Origin: JAITMY01 sp031549685
GTDB lineage: Bacteria; Bacteroidota; Bacteroidia; Bacteroidales; UBA932
Length of the DNA stretch: 64,000 nucleotides
Assembly: GCA_031549685.1 (NCBI GenBank)
Contig: JAVBPG010000009.1
Coordinates: 1 to 64,000 of the forward strand
Direction of reading: 5' to 3'
Shown: positions 40,322 to 48,989 of the stretch, piece by piece
Position numbering within the stretch: position 1 is the first letter of the stretch
Layout: each line of letters begins with the position of its first letter
The notes under the pieces: generated by a model
What the model was told of the DNA's origin: nothing
The model's database searches: none
Seen by the model: only the letters and a program-made list of their open reading frames with translations
Translations under genes and position numbers: made by a program

Positions 40322-41260
40322 ATGAAAAAAATATTCTGCGTATGCGTTTTTATGTTGTGCGCAGCGGCTTTGCGTGCGCAAAACGACCCGCAGATAAGCC
40401 AGTACATGTTCAACCAAGTCCTTTTCAACCCTGCGTGTGCAGGCAACGGCGATATGATCGATGCAAGGTTTGTTCAGCGCACGCAGTACATGGGTTTTGA
40501 CGGAGCGCCACAGACGTGGATGCTGGGGATTAGCTCGCCCTTTAAGTTGCTCAACGCCGACCACGGCGTGGTGGTTAATATGGGCAACGATAAGATAGGA
40601 AACTTTGATAACATGAGCTTTAGCCTAGGTTATGCCTACCGCCGCAAGCTCAAGGATGCAACTTTGGGGCTGGGCGTATCGCTGGGTGGCGTGTCGTACA
40701 AGCTCAATTCGCCTTCGGAGTGGAGCTCCTACGCTGACGATCCGGCCATCCCGCAGCGGGCGGAGTCGGCCTCAACGGGTTTTGATATGGGCCTTGGCGC
40801 CTACTACGATCGGGAGGATTTTTACGTGGGCTTTTCGTGCACCCACCTCAACCAGCCGCGCGTGCTGACGGTGGAAAGCGGAGCCAAAGTATTTCAGATA
40901 AAGCGAACGTTCTACTTCAATGGAGGTTACAGGTGGCAAACGCCGAACGAAAAGTTTGAGGTTGAGCCCTCAGCGCTGTTGATGTTCACGGCTATATCGA
41001 AGATGCAGCTTGGCTTTGGTGCCAATGTATTGTACAACAAGCGCTACTGGGGCGGGCTTTCGTACCGCATTAAAGATGCGCTGGGCGTGATGCTGGGCAT
41101 GAGCATTGGCGAGGCGGCAAAGTTGGGGATGGCCTACGAGTACCCGCTATCAAAGTTGGCCGGAACCAACAAGGGCAATTTAGAGCTTTTTGCCTCGTAC
41201 GCATTTGAGGTTAAGTTTACCAAAAAAACGAAGAAGTATAAAAGTATAAGATTTTTATAA
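40322..41260 (+). CDS. porP: Type IX secretion outer-membrane protein PorP/SprF family
   Basis: A 312-residue PorP/SprF-family barrel. The signal peptide MKKIFCVCVFMLCAAALRAQ is followed by the family signature NDPQISQYMFNQVLFNPAC. Alternating strands continue to the end (YAFEVKFTKKTKKYKSIRFL). PorP-type proteins sit in the outer membrane and link secreted or adhesin partners to the T9SS motor. ATG 40322 begins a proper signal peptide; an upstream ATG would put residues before it. First of five genes in the order porP-porK-porL-porM-porN. Confidence 0.93.
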   Translation: MKKIFCVCVFMLCAAALRAQNDPQISQYMFNQVLFNPACAGNGDMIDARFVQRTQYMGFDGAPQTWMLGISSPFKLLNADHGVVVNMGNDKIGNFDNMSFSLGYAYRRKLKDATLGLGVSLGGVSYKLNSPSEWSSYADDPAIPQRAESASTGFDMGLGAYYDREDFYVGFSCTHLNQPRVLTVESGAKVFQIKRTFYFNGGYRWQTPNEKFEVEPSALLMFTAISKMQLGFGANVLYNKRYWGGLSYRIKDALGVMLGMSIGEAAKLGMAYEYPLSKLAGTNKGNLELFASYAFEVKFTKKTKKYKSIRFL

Positions 41261-41273
41261 AGCGCATAAACTC

Positions 41274-42557
41274 ATGTGGTTTAACAAAAAAACAATTGCA
41301 GTCGCACTCGGGCTCCTTGCCATAATAGTGGTGGGCTCTTCGGCCGATGTAGGTGGAGAATTGATAGGCGTGCTGGGTCGTAAGGGACAGCAGAAGGAGG
41401 TGCCACCCTACGGGATGGTGCTTATTCCTCAGGGGAGCTTCAACATGGGGCTCAACGACCAGGATGCGTTTAACTCCATGAACGCTCCTACCACTCCCAC
41501 TTCGTTGGGTGCGTTTTGGATTGATCAAACCGAAATTACCAACAACGAGTACCGCCAGTTTGTGCAGTACGTGTACGACTCCATAGCCCGCCGCCTGCTG
41601 GCTGAGCAGTTCGATGAGTTTGTAATTTCCGAAGATGCTTTTGGAAATCCCATTGAGCCACCAGTTATTAACTGGCGTACGAAAATTAACCCCAAGAGCC
41701 AGGAGCAAATGGAGATACTGAGGGGTATGTACACGGCTTCGCCTTACAGCCCCTCCGGCCGGGCCTTGGATGTGGACAAACTTACCTATGCCTACTCATG
41801 GGTTGACTATAAGCAGCTTGTACGCGATACTTTGCCCGATGGCAGGATCGTAACCTTACCCAAAATGTATAAGGAGGTGGTACGCGTGTACCCCGATACG
41901 CTGACTTGGATTCGCGATTTCGATTTTTCCTACAATGAGCCTTTGGCTTTTCGCTACTACAGCCACCCCGCCTACGATGATTATCCGGTAGTGGGCGTAA
42001 GCTGGAAGCAGGCCACGGCCTTTTGCCACTGGCGCACAGGTATGATGCGGGACTACTGCCTGCAAAACAAGCGACCTATTCCCAACGAGTATAGGCTGCC
42101 AACCGAAGCCGAGTGGGAGTACGCTGCGCGTGGAGGTCTTGACCAGCAAATGTACCCCTGGGGTGGCCCGTACACCTACGACAGGGAGGGTTGCTACCTG
42201 GCCAACTTCTTGCCCCAGCGCGCGCGCTACGGCATTGACGGCGGCGTGTGCACCTTGCCTGTAGGCAGCTACCTGCCCAACGATTACGGGCTGTTTGATA
42301 TGGCCGGCAACGTGGCCGAATGGACGGCCAGCGCTTTCGATGAGCAGTCGTACGCTTTTGTAAACGCCATTAACCCCTCGTACACCCACAGCGCCGGCGC
42401 TGATGATGCGTTGGCCATGAAGCGCAAAACCATTAAGGGTGGTTCGTGGAAAGATATCGCCTACTTCCTGCAGTGCGGAGCCCGCACTTTTGAATATCAA
42501 GATACGACTAAGTCATACATTGGCTTTAGATGTGTACGCAGCTACTTGGGAAAGTAG
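41274..42557 (+). CDS. porK: Type IX secretion protein PorK/GldK
   Basis: A 427-residue PorK/GldK protein with the formylglycine-generating-enzyme-like fold: GMVLIPQGSFNMGLNDQDAF, FWIDQTEITNNEYRQFV, RLPTEAEWEYAARGG, and the end IGFRCVRSYLGK. PorK and PorN form the large periplasmic ring under the outer membrane. Usual members are lipoproteins with a cysteine shortly before GGELVGV. Here the segment reads VVGSSADVGGELIGVLG with no cysteine, so the protein may be held by its N-terminal hydrophobic segment or by partners instead. It is 13 bp after porP and 42 bp before porL. Confidence 0.95.
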   Translation: MWFNKKTIAVALGLLAIIVVGSSADVGGELIGVLGRKGQQKEVPPYGMVLIPQGSFNMGLNDQDAFNSMNAPTTPTSLGAFWIDQTEITNNEYRQFVQYVYDSIARRLLAEQFDEFVISEDAFGNPIEPPVINWRTKINPKSQEQMEILRGMYTASPYSPSGRALDVDKLTYAYSWVDYKQLVRDTLPDGRIVTLPKMYKEVVRVYPDTLTWIRDFDFSYNEPLAFRYYSHPAYDDYPVVGVSWKQATAFCHWRTGMMRDYCLQNKRPIPNEYRLPTEAEWEYAARGGLDQQMYPWGGPYTYDREGCYLANFLPQRARYGIDGGVCTLPVGSYLPNDYGLFDMAGNVAEWTASAFDEQSYAFVNAINPSYTHSAGADDALAMKRKTIKGGSWKDIAYFLQCGARTFEYQDTTKSYIGFRCVRSYLGK

Positions 42558-42599
42558 TAGTTTTTACGCAGTAGAAAAACGTTAAACACATAAAGAAAG

Positions 42600-43718
42600 A
42601 TGGCTAATTTTACAGAGACGTTAAGCTGGAAAAAATTTATGGCGAAGCTCTACGGTTTGGGAGCAGCCGTGGTAATTGCCGGAGCGCTGTTTAAGCTCCA
42701 GCACTGGCCGGGAGCCGGCATTATGCTTACCGTGGGGATGTCTGTAGAGGCCTTTATTTTTGTTTGCTCGGCCTTTGAGCCGCTTCCGCACCCCGATCCC
42801 CATTGGGAGCTGATATACCCGGAGCTTAAGGCCGGATTTCCGGTAGGCTATTTTAAGGACGAAGAGGGCCTGCATGCCGTGCACGGAGCACCGGTGCGGG
42901 GCGCTGCAGCCGCAGGTTCCGGTATTCCCGCAAGCGTGGCGCTCGCTGCCAATGCGGTAGACTTAAGTGGAGTAGATACATCTAAGCTGGCATCGGGGCT
43001 GAATAGGTTAAGCGAAACGGCAGATAAGCTGAACGAACTCTCGTCAACGGTTGCTGCAGCCAGCTCGCTATCTGAGAAAATGCAGCAGGCATCGGCATCG
43101 GTGGCCAACTTCTCGCAATCGTACGAAAACTCATCGCAGGTACTTTCAGAGTCGGTGCACGTGCTTGCCGACAGCTACCAGGAATCGGCCAAAACCATTA
43201 CCGGTGCAAGCAGGCAGGTGGGCGAGGACTTGGGAAAAACCGGTAAGCAGATGATAGAGGTGGTGGGACATGCTACCAAATCCATTACCGATTCGGGTAA
43301 GCAGGTGGGCGAAGAGCTGAGCAAAACCGGTAAGCAAATGGCCGATGTTGTGGCGCACGCCGCCACCAACTTTGGCTCAACCTTTGCACTGATAGATAAC
43401 CAAATAAAGGCCAACCTGGATAACCTAAAGCATAGCGGTAGCGGTTACACCAAGCAGGTGGAGCTGCTGAATAAAAACATGACGGCGCTCAACTCGGCGT
43501 ACGAGCTGCAAGTTCAGGAGGCCGGTAAGTATCAAAAAAATAACGCACAGATGGGCACCCAGCTCGAAAAGTTGGTGCAGGATCTTCAACGTTCGGCCGA
43601 GGAAAATCAAGCATTCCGAAAAGGCATTGCCCAGCTGAACTCTAACCTTGCCGAGCTGAACTCCATTTACGGAAGCATGCTGTCGGCAGCCCAATCCGTA
43701 GCAAGGAAAAAATCGTAA
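42600..43718 (+). CDS. porL: Type IX secretion motor protein PorL/GldL
   Basis: A 372-residue PorL/GldL. Two membrane helices near the N-terminus (about residues 17-33 and 40-58) contain KLQHWPGAGIMLTVGMSVEA, and the glutamate at position 50 matches the conserved motor residue of the family. The rest is a long cytoplasmic coiled region. Residues 200-257 are two tandem copies of a 29-residue unit (ITGASRQVGEDLGKTGKQM and ITDSGKQVGEELSKTGKQM). PorL and PorM form the proton-driven motor of T9SS and gliding. It is longer than many PorL/GldL proteins because of the C-terminal part. Confidence 0.94.
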   Translation: MANFTETLSWKKFMAKLYGLGAAVVIAGALFKLQHWPGAGIMLTVGMSVEAFIFVCSAFEPLPHPDPHWELIYPELKAGFPVGYFKDEEGLHAVHGAPVRGAAAAGSGIPASVALAANAVDLSGVDTSKLASGLNRLSETADKLNELSSTVAAASSLSEKMQQASASVANFSQSYENSSQVLSESVHVLADSYQESAKTITGASRQVGEDLGKTGKQMIEVVGHATKSITDSGKQVGEELSKTGKQMADVVAHAATNFGSTFALIDNQIKANLDNLKHSGSGYTKQVELLNKNMTALNSAYELQVQEAGKYQKNNAQMGTQLEKLVQDLQRSAEENQAFRKGIAQLNSNLAELNSIYGSMLSAAQSVARKKS

Positions 43719-43759
43719 GGCCAGACCAATACTTAAAAATAAAACGAAGTATTTAAAGA

Positions 43760-45301
43760 ATGAGTGGCGGAAAAGAAACACCGAGGCAGAAAATGATTGG
43801 CATGATGTACTTGGTGCTGACAGCAATGTTGGCGCTGAACGTGTCGGCCGAGGTGTTGAATGCCTTTGGATTATTTGAGGAGGGGTTATCGCAAACGGCA
43901 AAAGTTTTTAGCGAAAAAAACGATGCCACCGAAAGCGCTTTTCGGGCGGCCAGCGCCGAAAATAAGGAGCGCGTGGGCCCCTGGCTCGAAAAGGCAATAA
44001 AGGTGCGGGAGCAGTCAAGGCAGCTCATAGAGTACGTTGAAGGATTGAAGATTGAGATGGTAAGGATGGCCGACGGTAAGGATGCGCCTGCCATTGAAAA
44101 CGGCCAGCTGAATAGCGCGCACATTATCAACATATCGTCAACCGACCCCAGCAGCAACATCATGGTAAACCAGCGTAAGGGCTTGGAGCTGAAAAATAAG
44201 CTGGAGGAGTACAAGCAAAGCATGCTCGCCATGGTAAATCCCGAGGCCAAGGGACTCATAAGTAACATAGAGAAGATGTTGGCCACCAACGACATTCGTT
44301 CGGCGCATGGCGATGGGAAAAAGCCCTGGGAAATAGGAACCTTTACGGATCTTCCGCTTATAGCGGCAGTGCCCCTGCTTACCAAAATTCAGGTGGACAT
44401 ACTCAATACCGAGGCCGATATGATAGGCCACTTTATTACCCAAGCCGATGTGGGTACCGTAAAGATTGACAACTTTGACCCCGTAGTGCAGTCGGTGTCG
44501 GACTACGTGATAAAGGGTGGAGAATTTGAGGCAAAAATATTTTTGGCTGCCTCCGACAGGTCGCTTCAACCAGCCATTGTAGTTAACGGGCAGAACTTGA
44601 AAACGGTGGAGGGCAAGGCGCAGTACAAGGCTTCGGCCAACAACGTTGGCGAGCAAACCATACGGGGGACCATTACGCTTAACGGTAAGCCCTACCCGTT
44701 TACCTACAGCTACATGGTGGCCGAGCCCAACATCGTGGTGTCGCCGGCCAAGATGAACGTGTTTTACAGGGGCATTGAAAACCCGATTGACGTGTCGGCG
44801 GCAGGAATTCCCGATAAGGATGTGCAGGTTAGCGTATCGAACGGATCGCTTAACCGCACGGGAGGACAGTATAAAATTATCCCCGGAGATGGTAATACCT
44901 GCGATGTAAGCGTTGTGGCCGAGATAAACGGTGTGAAAAGGAACATGGGCAAGAAAAGTTTCCGTGTAAAGAATGTGCCCACCCCATTACCCGAAATGGA
45001 CGGAGTAGATGGTAAATCGGCCAGCCGTCAGGTTCTTATGGCATCGCAAGGTATTCGCGCCAAGATGCCAGCCGATTTCGAATTCGACCTGAAGTTTACC
45101 GTAAAATCGTTTGTGGTATTTGCTTCAGTTGATGGGTACGTACGCGAAGAAACATCGCCCAACATGATGTTTACCGAAAAGCAAAAACAAATTATAGGCA
45201 AGCTTGGCCCCGGCCAGCGCTTGAGCATTACCGATATTAAGGCCGTAGGCCCCGATGGAAAGGTAATAGATTTGCCCGACCTTAGCATTAAAGTAAGATA
45301 G
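43760..45301 (+). CDS. porM: Type IX secretion motor protein PorM/GldM
   Basis: A 513-residue PorM/GldM. One membrane helix near the N-terminus, in RQKMIGMMYLVLTAMLALNV, is followed by a long periplasmic part with four predicted beta-rich domains. The N-terminal GGKETPRQKMIGMMYLVLTA is very conserved in the family. PorM reaches across the periplasm from the PorL motor to the PorK-PorN ring. It is spaced by 41 bp from porL and by 43 bp from porN. Confidence 0.96.
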   Translation: MSGGKETPRQKMIGMMYLVLTAMLALNVSAEVLNAFGLFEEGLSQTAKVFSEKNDATESAFRAASAENKERVGPWLEKAIKVREQSRQLIEYVEGLKIEMVRMADGKDAPAIENGQLNSAHIINISSTDPSSNIMVNQRKGLELKNKLEEYKQSMLAMVNPEAKGLISNIEKMLATNDIRSAHGDGKKPWEIGTFTDLPLIAAVPLLTKIQVDILNTEADMIGHFITQADVGTVKIDNFDPVVQSVSDYVIKGGEFEAKIFLAASDRSLQPAIVVNGQNLKTVEGKAQYKASANNVGEQTIRGTITLNGKPYPFTYSYMVAEPNIVVSPAKMNVFYRGIENPIDVSAAGIPDKDVQVSVSNGSLNRTGGQYKIIPGDGNTCDVSVVAEINGVKRNMGKKSFRVKNVPTPLPEMDGVDGKSASRQVLMASQGIRAKMPADFEFDLKFTVKSFVVFASVDGYVREETSPNMMFTEKQKQIIGKLGPGQRLSITDIKAVGPDGKVIDLPDLSIKVR

Positions 45302-45344
45302 TAAATACAACGCGCAGCCATAGCTGCCTTAAGTGTAAAACTTC

Positions 45345-46301
45345 ATGAAGAGAACAATAATTTCGTGCCTGACGATGCTGCTTATGGCCGGTGCATGGAG
45401 CGCCGCAGCGCAGCAGCAATCCTCGCTGCCCGAAAGGGCGCAGGTAGGGCAAGCTGCCGAGGCGGCAAAGAACCCTATTAAGCATAAGGTAAACCTGGCC
45501 CCCGATGGCATTTTCAAAAAGCAAACCATTGCTACGCGCGAGCCTATTCCGTACCCCAACATCCGCGAGGCCGATGTTATTTGGCAGAAGCGGATATGGC
45601 GCGTAATTGACCTGCGCGAGAAAATGAACCTGCCGCTGTACTACCCAACGGAGGAAATGGCCTTGCGCCGTAGCTTGATTCAAGCGCTGGTGGACGGCAT
45701 ATTTAAGGGCGAAGTCCGCGCCTTTGACCCCGACGACGACGAGTTTACCACCCTGCTCGCCCCCGAGGAGCTGAGCAAGCAGTTTGATGCTGAAGATGAA
45801 ACCATTACCCGTTCGAAAATGGATGGCTCGGGCGATACCTCCATATTCATGCCGGGCGTGTACAACTGGGCCGATGTGCGTGAAATACTGGTAAAGGAGG
45901 ATTGGTTCTTTGATAAGCACTACTCCAAAATGATGGTGCGCATTGTGGGTATTTGCCCCATACGCGTGTATAAAAAGACGCTCAATGTAGCGGGTGGTGG
46001 GGAAGAAGAAGAAGCAGAAGGTGAGGTGCTGAAGAAAAAACTATTTTGGGTAAACTACAATGAGGTGCGTCCCCTGCTGGCGCGTACGCCGGCCTACCTG
46101 CCCAACAACGACGCTACCACCCTGTCCTACGATGACCTGTTCAACATGCGCCGCTTTACATCGTACATTACCCAGGAGTCGAACCCACACAACAACCGCT
46201 CCATATCCAGCTACACCCCCGATGGCTATACGGCATTGCTGGAGTCGGAAAGGATAAAGAACAGCATCTTTACCTTTGAGCACGATTTGTGGGAGTATTA
46301 G
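45345..46301 (+). CDS. porN: Type IX secretion protein PorN/GldN
   Basis: A 318-residue PorN/GldN with a signal peptide (MKRTIISCLTMLLMAGAWSAAAQ). Family hallmarks are DVIWQKRIWRVIDLREKMNL, the loop VLVKEDWFFDKHYSKMMVRI-like segment EDWFFDKHYSKMMVRIVGI, and the end YTALLESERIKNSIFTFEHD. It partners PorK in the periplasmic ring. Last gene of the operon, followed by a strong terminator. Confidence 0.95.
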   Translation: MKRTIISCLTMLLMAGAWSAAAQQQSSLPERAQVGQAAEAAKNPIKHKVNLAPDGIFKKQTIATREPIPYPNIREADVIWQKRIWRVIDLREKMNLPLYYPTEEMALRRSLIQALVDGIFKGEVRAFDPDDDEFTTLLAPEELSKQFDAEDETITRSKMDGSGDTSIFMPGVYNWADVREILVKEDWFFDKHYSKMMVRIVGICPIRVYKKTLNVAGGGEEEEAEGEVLKKKLFWVNYNEVRPLLARTPAYLPNNDATTLSYDDLFNMRRFTSYITQESNPHNNRSISSYTPDGYTALLESERIKNSIFTFEHDLWEY

Positions 46302-46322
46302 GAACTTCCCTGTTTCAACAAC

Positions 46323-46359
46323 AAAAAATCCGAAAACAACCGTTTTCGGATTTTTTTTT
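46323..46359 (+). terminator. Intrinsic terminator of the T9SS operon
   Basis: AAAAAATCCGAAAAC (46323-46337) and its complement GTTTTCGGATTTTTT (46342-46356) form a perfect 15-bp stem with loop AACC, followed by more T. It is 22 bp past the porN stop. Confidence 0.92.
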
Positions 46360-46415
46360 GTTGCCCCTACTCCGCCCTTTTGAAAAAGCGGTGTATTAGC
46401 ACTTTTTTGCGAATA

Positions 46416-46459
46416 AAACTAAAATTTTAGTTTACAATAAGGGCAATTATCTATATTTG
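46416..46459 (+). promoter_or_regulatory. Perfect palindrome and -7 box before the TonB-receptor-like gene
   Basis: AAACTAAAATTTTAGTTT (46416-46433) is a perfect 18-bp palindrome. It is followed after 18 nt by the -7 box TATATTTG (46452-46459). No TTG is present at -33, where the palindrome sits, so a regulator could act there. Confidence 0.5.
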
Positions 46460-46510
46460 CATTGCCAATGTTTATATAAAAATCTTCCTCTCTTGCTAAA
46501 CAGCCATACC

Positions 46511-48973
46511 ATGATGCGATACTTTGCGCTGACCCTGCTTTTGCTGATGGCGGTTTCGCTGAGCGCCCAGCAAGCCAGAAATGCCAAGCCGGGCATCCTT
46601 GTCAGGGGGCAGGTGGTTGACTCCATCACCGCCAAGCCGGTGGCGTACGCTACGGTGCAGATTGCCTCGGCCGAAGAGCCGCAGAAGGCGCTCAAAATGG
46701 GGGCTGCGGACGAGTCCGGTCGGTTTGAGCTGCGGCTGGACAAGGCCGGAAAATACGTGCTGTCCGTTCATCACGTTGGAAAGCAAGCGCTGACAACCAC
46801 GCTGGAGGTGGCGGAGGGGGAGAAGCAGGTGAACCTCAAAACGCTCGCCTTGGTTGACGGCAAGGTGCTTGATGAGATTGTGGTGGCGGCCGTGAAACCG
46901 CTGGTGGCCGTGGACCTGGATAAGATTACCTATAGCACGGAGGATGACCCCGATTCGAAAACAAACAACGTGCTTGACATGCTGCGCAAGGTGCCCATGA
47001 TTACCGTGGACGCCGAGGATAAAATTGAGTTGAAGGGGTCGGGCAGCTTTAAAATACACATCGACGGCAAGCCCTCAAGCATGGCCAACAGCAACCCGTC
47101 CGAGGTGCTCAAGAGCATGCCGGCCAACACGGTTAAAAGCATAGAGGTAATAACCGATCCGGGGGCAAAGTACGATGCCGAGGGCGTTACCGGAATCATC
47201 AATATTATTACCAACAAGCAGCCCATGGGCGGCTACACGGCCAACCTGAATGCCGGCGTAAATACCATGGGCGGCTACAATGCAGGGATGTATATCTCGG
47301 CCAAGTACGGCAAGCTTGGCTTTACGGGAAACTTTAACTACAGCTATTTCGACAGGCCCTCCTCGGGCTACAGCACCTACCGCGAGAGCTACGTGAGCAG
47401 CACCAACAAGTATTTACATCAAAACGGAACGAATACCTGGAGGGGCAACTTTTTGTACGGCTATGGCGAGCTGACCTACGAAATCGATACGCTGAACCTG
47501 CTGAGCGTATCTTTTAATGGCTACGGCGGCGGGGGCAAATCAACATCGAGCGCGGAGGTGTACATGCAGGACACGGGCTACCAGGATGTGTACAGGTATA
47601 GCCAGGAGGGTAGCGGGAGTAACAGCTGGGGCGGGATGGATGTTAACGCCAACTACCAGCGTACGTTCAGGAAAAAAGACGAGCTGCTGACGGCCTCGTA
47701 TCGCTACAACAAATCTCCCAACGATTCGGAGTCGGAAACCAAGATTAACGAGCTGCTGAACTACCGCAACATGTGGGAAAAGCTGAGCAACGACGCCGGC
47801 AGCCAGGAGCACACCCTGCAGGTGGACTACACCACGCCGCTGGCTAAGGTGCATACGCTGGAGGCCGGAGCCAAGTATATCATCCGCCTGAACGAGAGTA
47901 GTAGCGGGCACGCCGTGTTCAACGATACCACGGGGGAATGGCGGGACATTACCTCGGCGAATGACGAGTTTAGGTATCAGTATAACATTGCGGCGGCCTA
48001 TGTGGGCTACAACCTGCGCCTGAAGAGCGTTGGGTTTAAGGCCGGGCTGCGCTTTGAGGATACGCGGGTTGACGCGGAGTATCCGCTCAACACAGCGCAG
48101 GATTTTGGCGCGCGCTATACTACCTGGGTGCCCTCGACAACCGCTACCTACAAGTTTAAGCAAACGCAAACCATGCGCCTGGGCTACAACCTGCGCGTAC
48201 AGCGCCCGGGTATCTGGTACCTTAACCCCTATGTTAACACCGCCGACCCAAAATATGTTAGCTTCGGCAACCCTGATTTGGATGTAGAGAAGGCGCACAA
48301 CGTGAACTTTAGCTACAGCTTTTTCAAGTCAAAAGTAAATCTCAACACGGGCGTTTACTACAGCTACGTGGGCAACTCCATTCAGTCAGTAACCAGTATG
48401 GTGGGCGATATAAGCTACACCACCTACGAAAATATTGGCACGAACAATCGCGTGGGCATGAACCTTTACGCCAGCTGGAATCCCAGCCTGAAGCTGCGCT
48501 TCTACCTAAACGGCTCGGTGGATTATACTGACATTCGCACCAACAACGGCTCGGGCATGGGCAACTCGGGATTTAGCGAGCGGGTGTCGGGTAATTTTCA
48601 GTACACCTTTCCGCTTGACTTTGTGCTTTCCTGCGGCGGAAGCTGGTCGTCGCCGCGCATAAGCCTGCAGGGCGGGTCGTCGGGCTACTCCTACTACAAC
48701 TTAGGCATCAGCAAAAGTTTTTTGGATAAAAAGTTGACGTTTTCCATTTCGGGCTCGAATATTTTCCAAAAGAACAGACGATATACCTCCGAAAAAATGT
48801 CGGACAGCTTTTATTCTTTCTCGGAAAGCATATCCCCCGATCGTAGCGTTCGCTTCTCCGTCTCCTTCCGCTTCGGGGAAATGAAGCAGCAGATTAAGCA
48901 GGTTCAGAGGGGCATTTCCAACGACGACGCCAAGGCCGGAGAGGGCGGCGGGTCGGGCGGCAGCGGGCAGTAG
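46511..48973 (+). CDS. Outer-membrane beta-barrel, TonB-dependent-receptor-like
   Basis: An 820-residue protein. The signal peptide MRYFALTLLLLMAVSLSAQQ is followed by a carboxypeptidase-like regulatory domain (RGQVVDSITAKPVAYATVQI), a plug domain (VLDMLRKVPMITVDAEDKIE and VKSIEVITDPGAKYDAEGVT), and a large beta-barrel ending near FSVSFRFGEMKQQ. This is the layout of the OMP_b-brl_3 type of TonB-dependent receptors common in Bacteroidota. No SusD partner follows, so it is not a SusCD pair. The substrate is unknown. The C-terminal 35 residues are charged and glycine-rich beyond the last strand. The start MMRYF is chosen because an upstream ATG would come before the -7-derived transcript start. 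Confidence 0.88.
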   Translation: MMRYFALTLLLLMAVSLSAQQARNAKPGILVRGQVVDSITAKPVAYATVQIASAEEPQKALKMGAADESGRFELRLDKAGKYVLSVHHVGKQALTTTLEVAEGEKQVNLKTLALVDGKVLDEIVVAAVKPLVAVDLDKITYSTEDDPDSKTNNVLDMLRKVPMITVDAEDKIELKGSGSFKIHIDGKPSSMANSNPSEVLKSMPANTVKSIEVITDPGAKYDAEGVTGIINIITNKQPMGGYTANLNAGVNTMGGYNAGMYISAKYGKLGFTGNFNYSYFDRPSSGYSTYRESYVSSTNKYLHQNGTNTWRGNFLYGYGELTYEIDTLNLLSVSFNGYGGGGKSTSSAEVYMQDTGYQDVYRYSQEGSGSNSWGGMDVNANYQRTFRKKDELLTASYRYNKSPNDSESETKINELLNYRNMWEKLSNDAGSQEHTLQVDYTTPLAKVHTLEAGAKYIIRLNESSSGHAVFNDTTGEWRDITSANDEFRYQYNIAAAYVGYNLRLKSVGFKAGLRFEDTRVDAEYPLNTAQDFGARYTTWVPSTTATYKFKQTQTMRLGYNLRVQRPGIWYLNPYVNTADPKYVSFGNPDLDVEKAHNVNFSYSFFKSKVNLNTGVYYSYVGNSIQSVTSMVGDISYTTYENIGTNNRVGMNLYASWNPSLKLRFYLNGSVDYTDIRTNNGSGMGNSGFSERVSGNFQYTFPLDFVLSCGGSWSSPRISLQGGSSGYSYYNLGISKSFLDKKLTFSISGSNIFQKNRRYTSEKMSDSFYSFSESISPDRSVRFSVSFRFGEMKQQIKQVQRGISNDDAKAGEGGGSGGSGQ

Positions 48974-48989
48974 CCGGGTAGGTTTTTAC

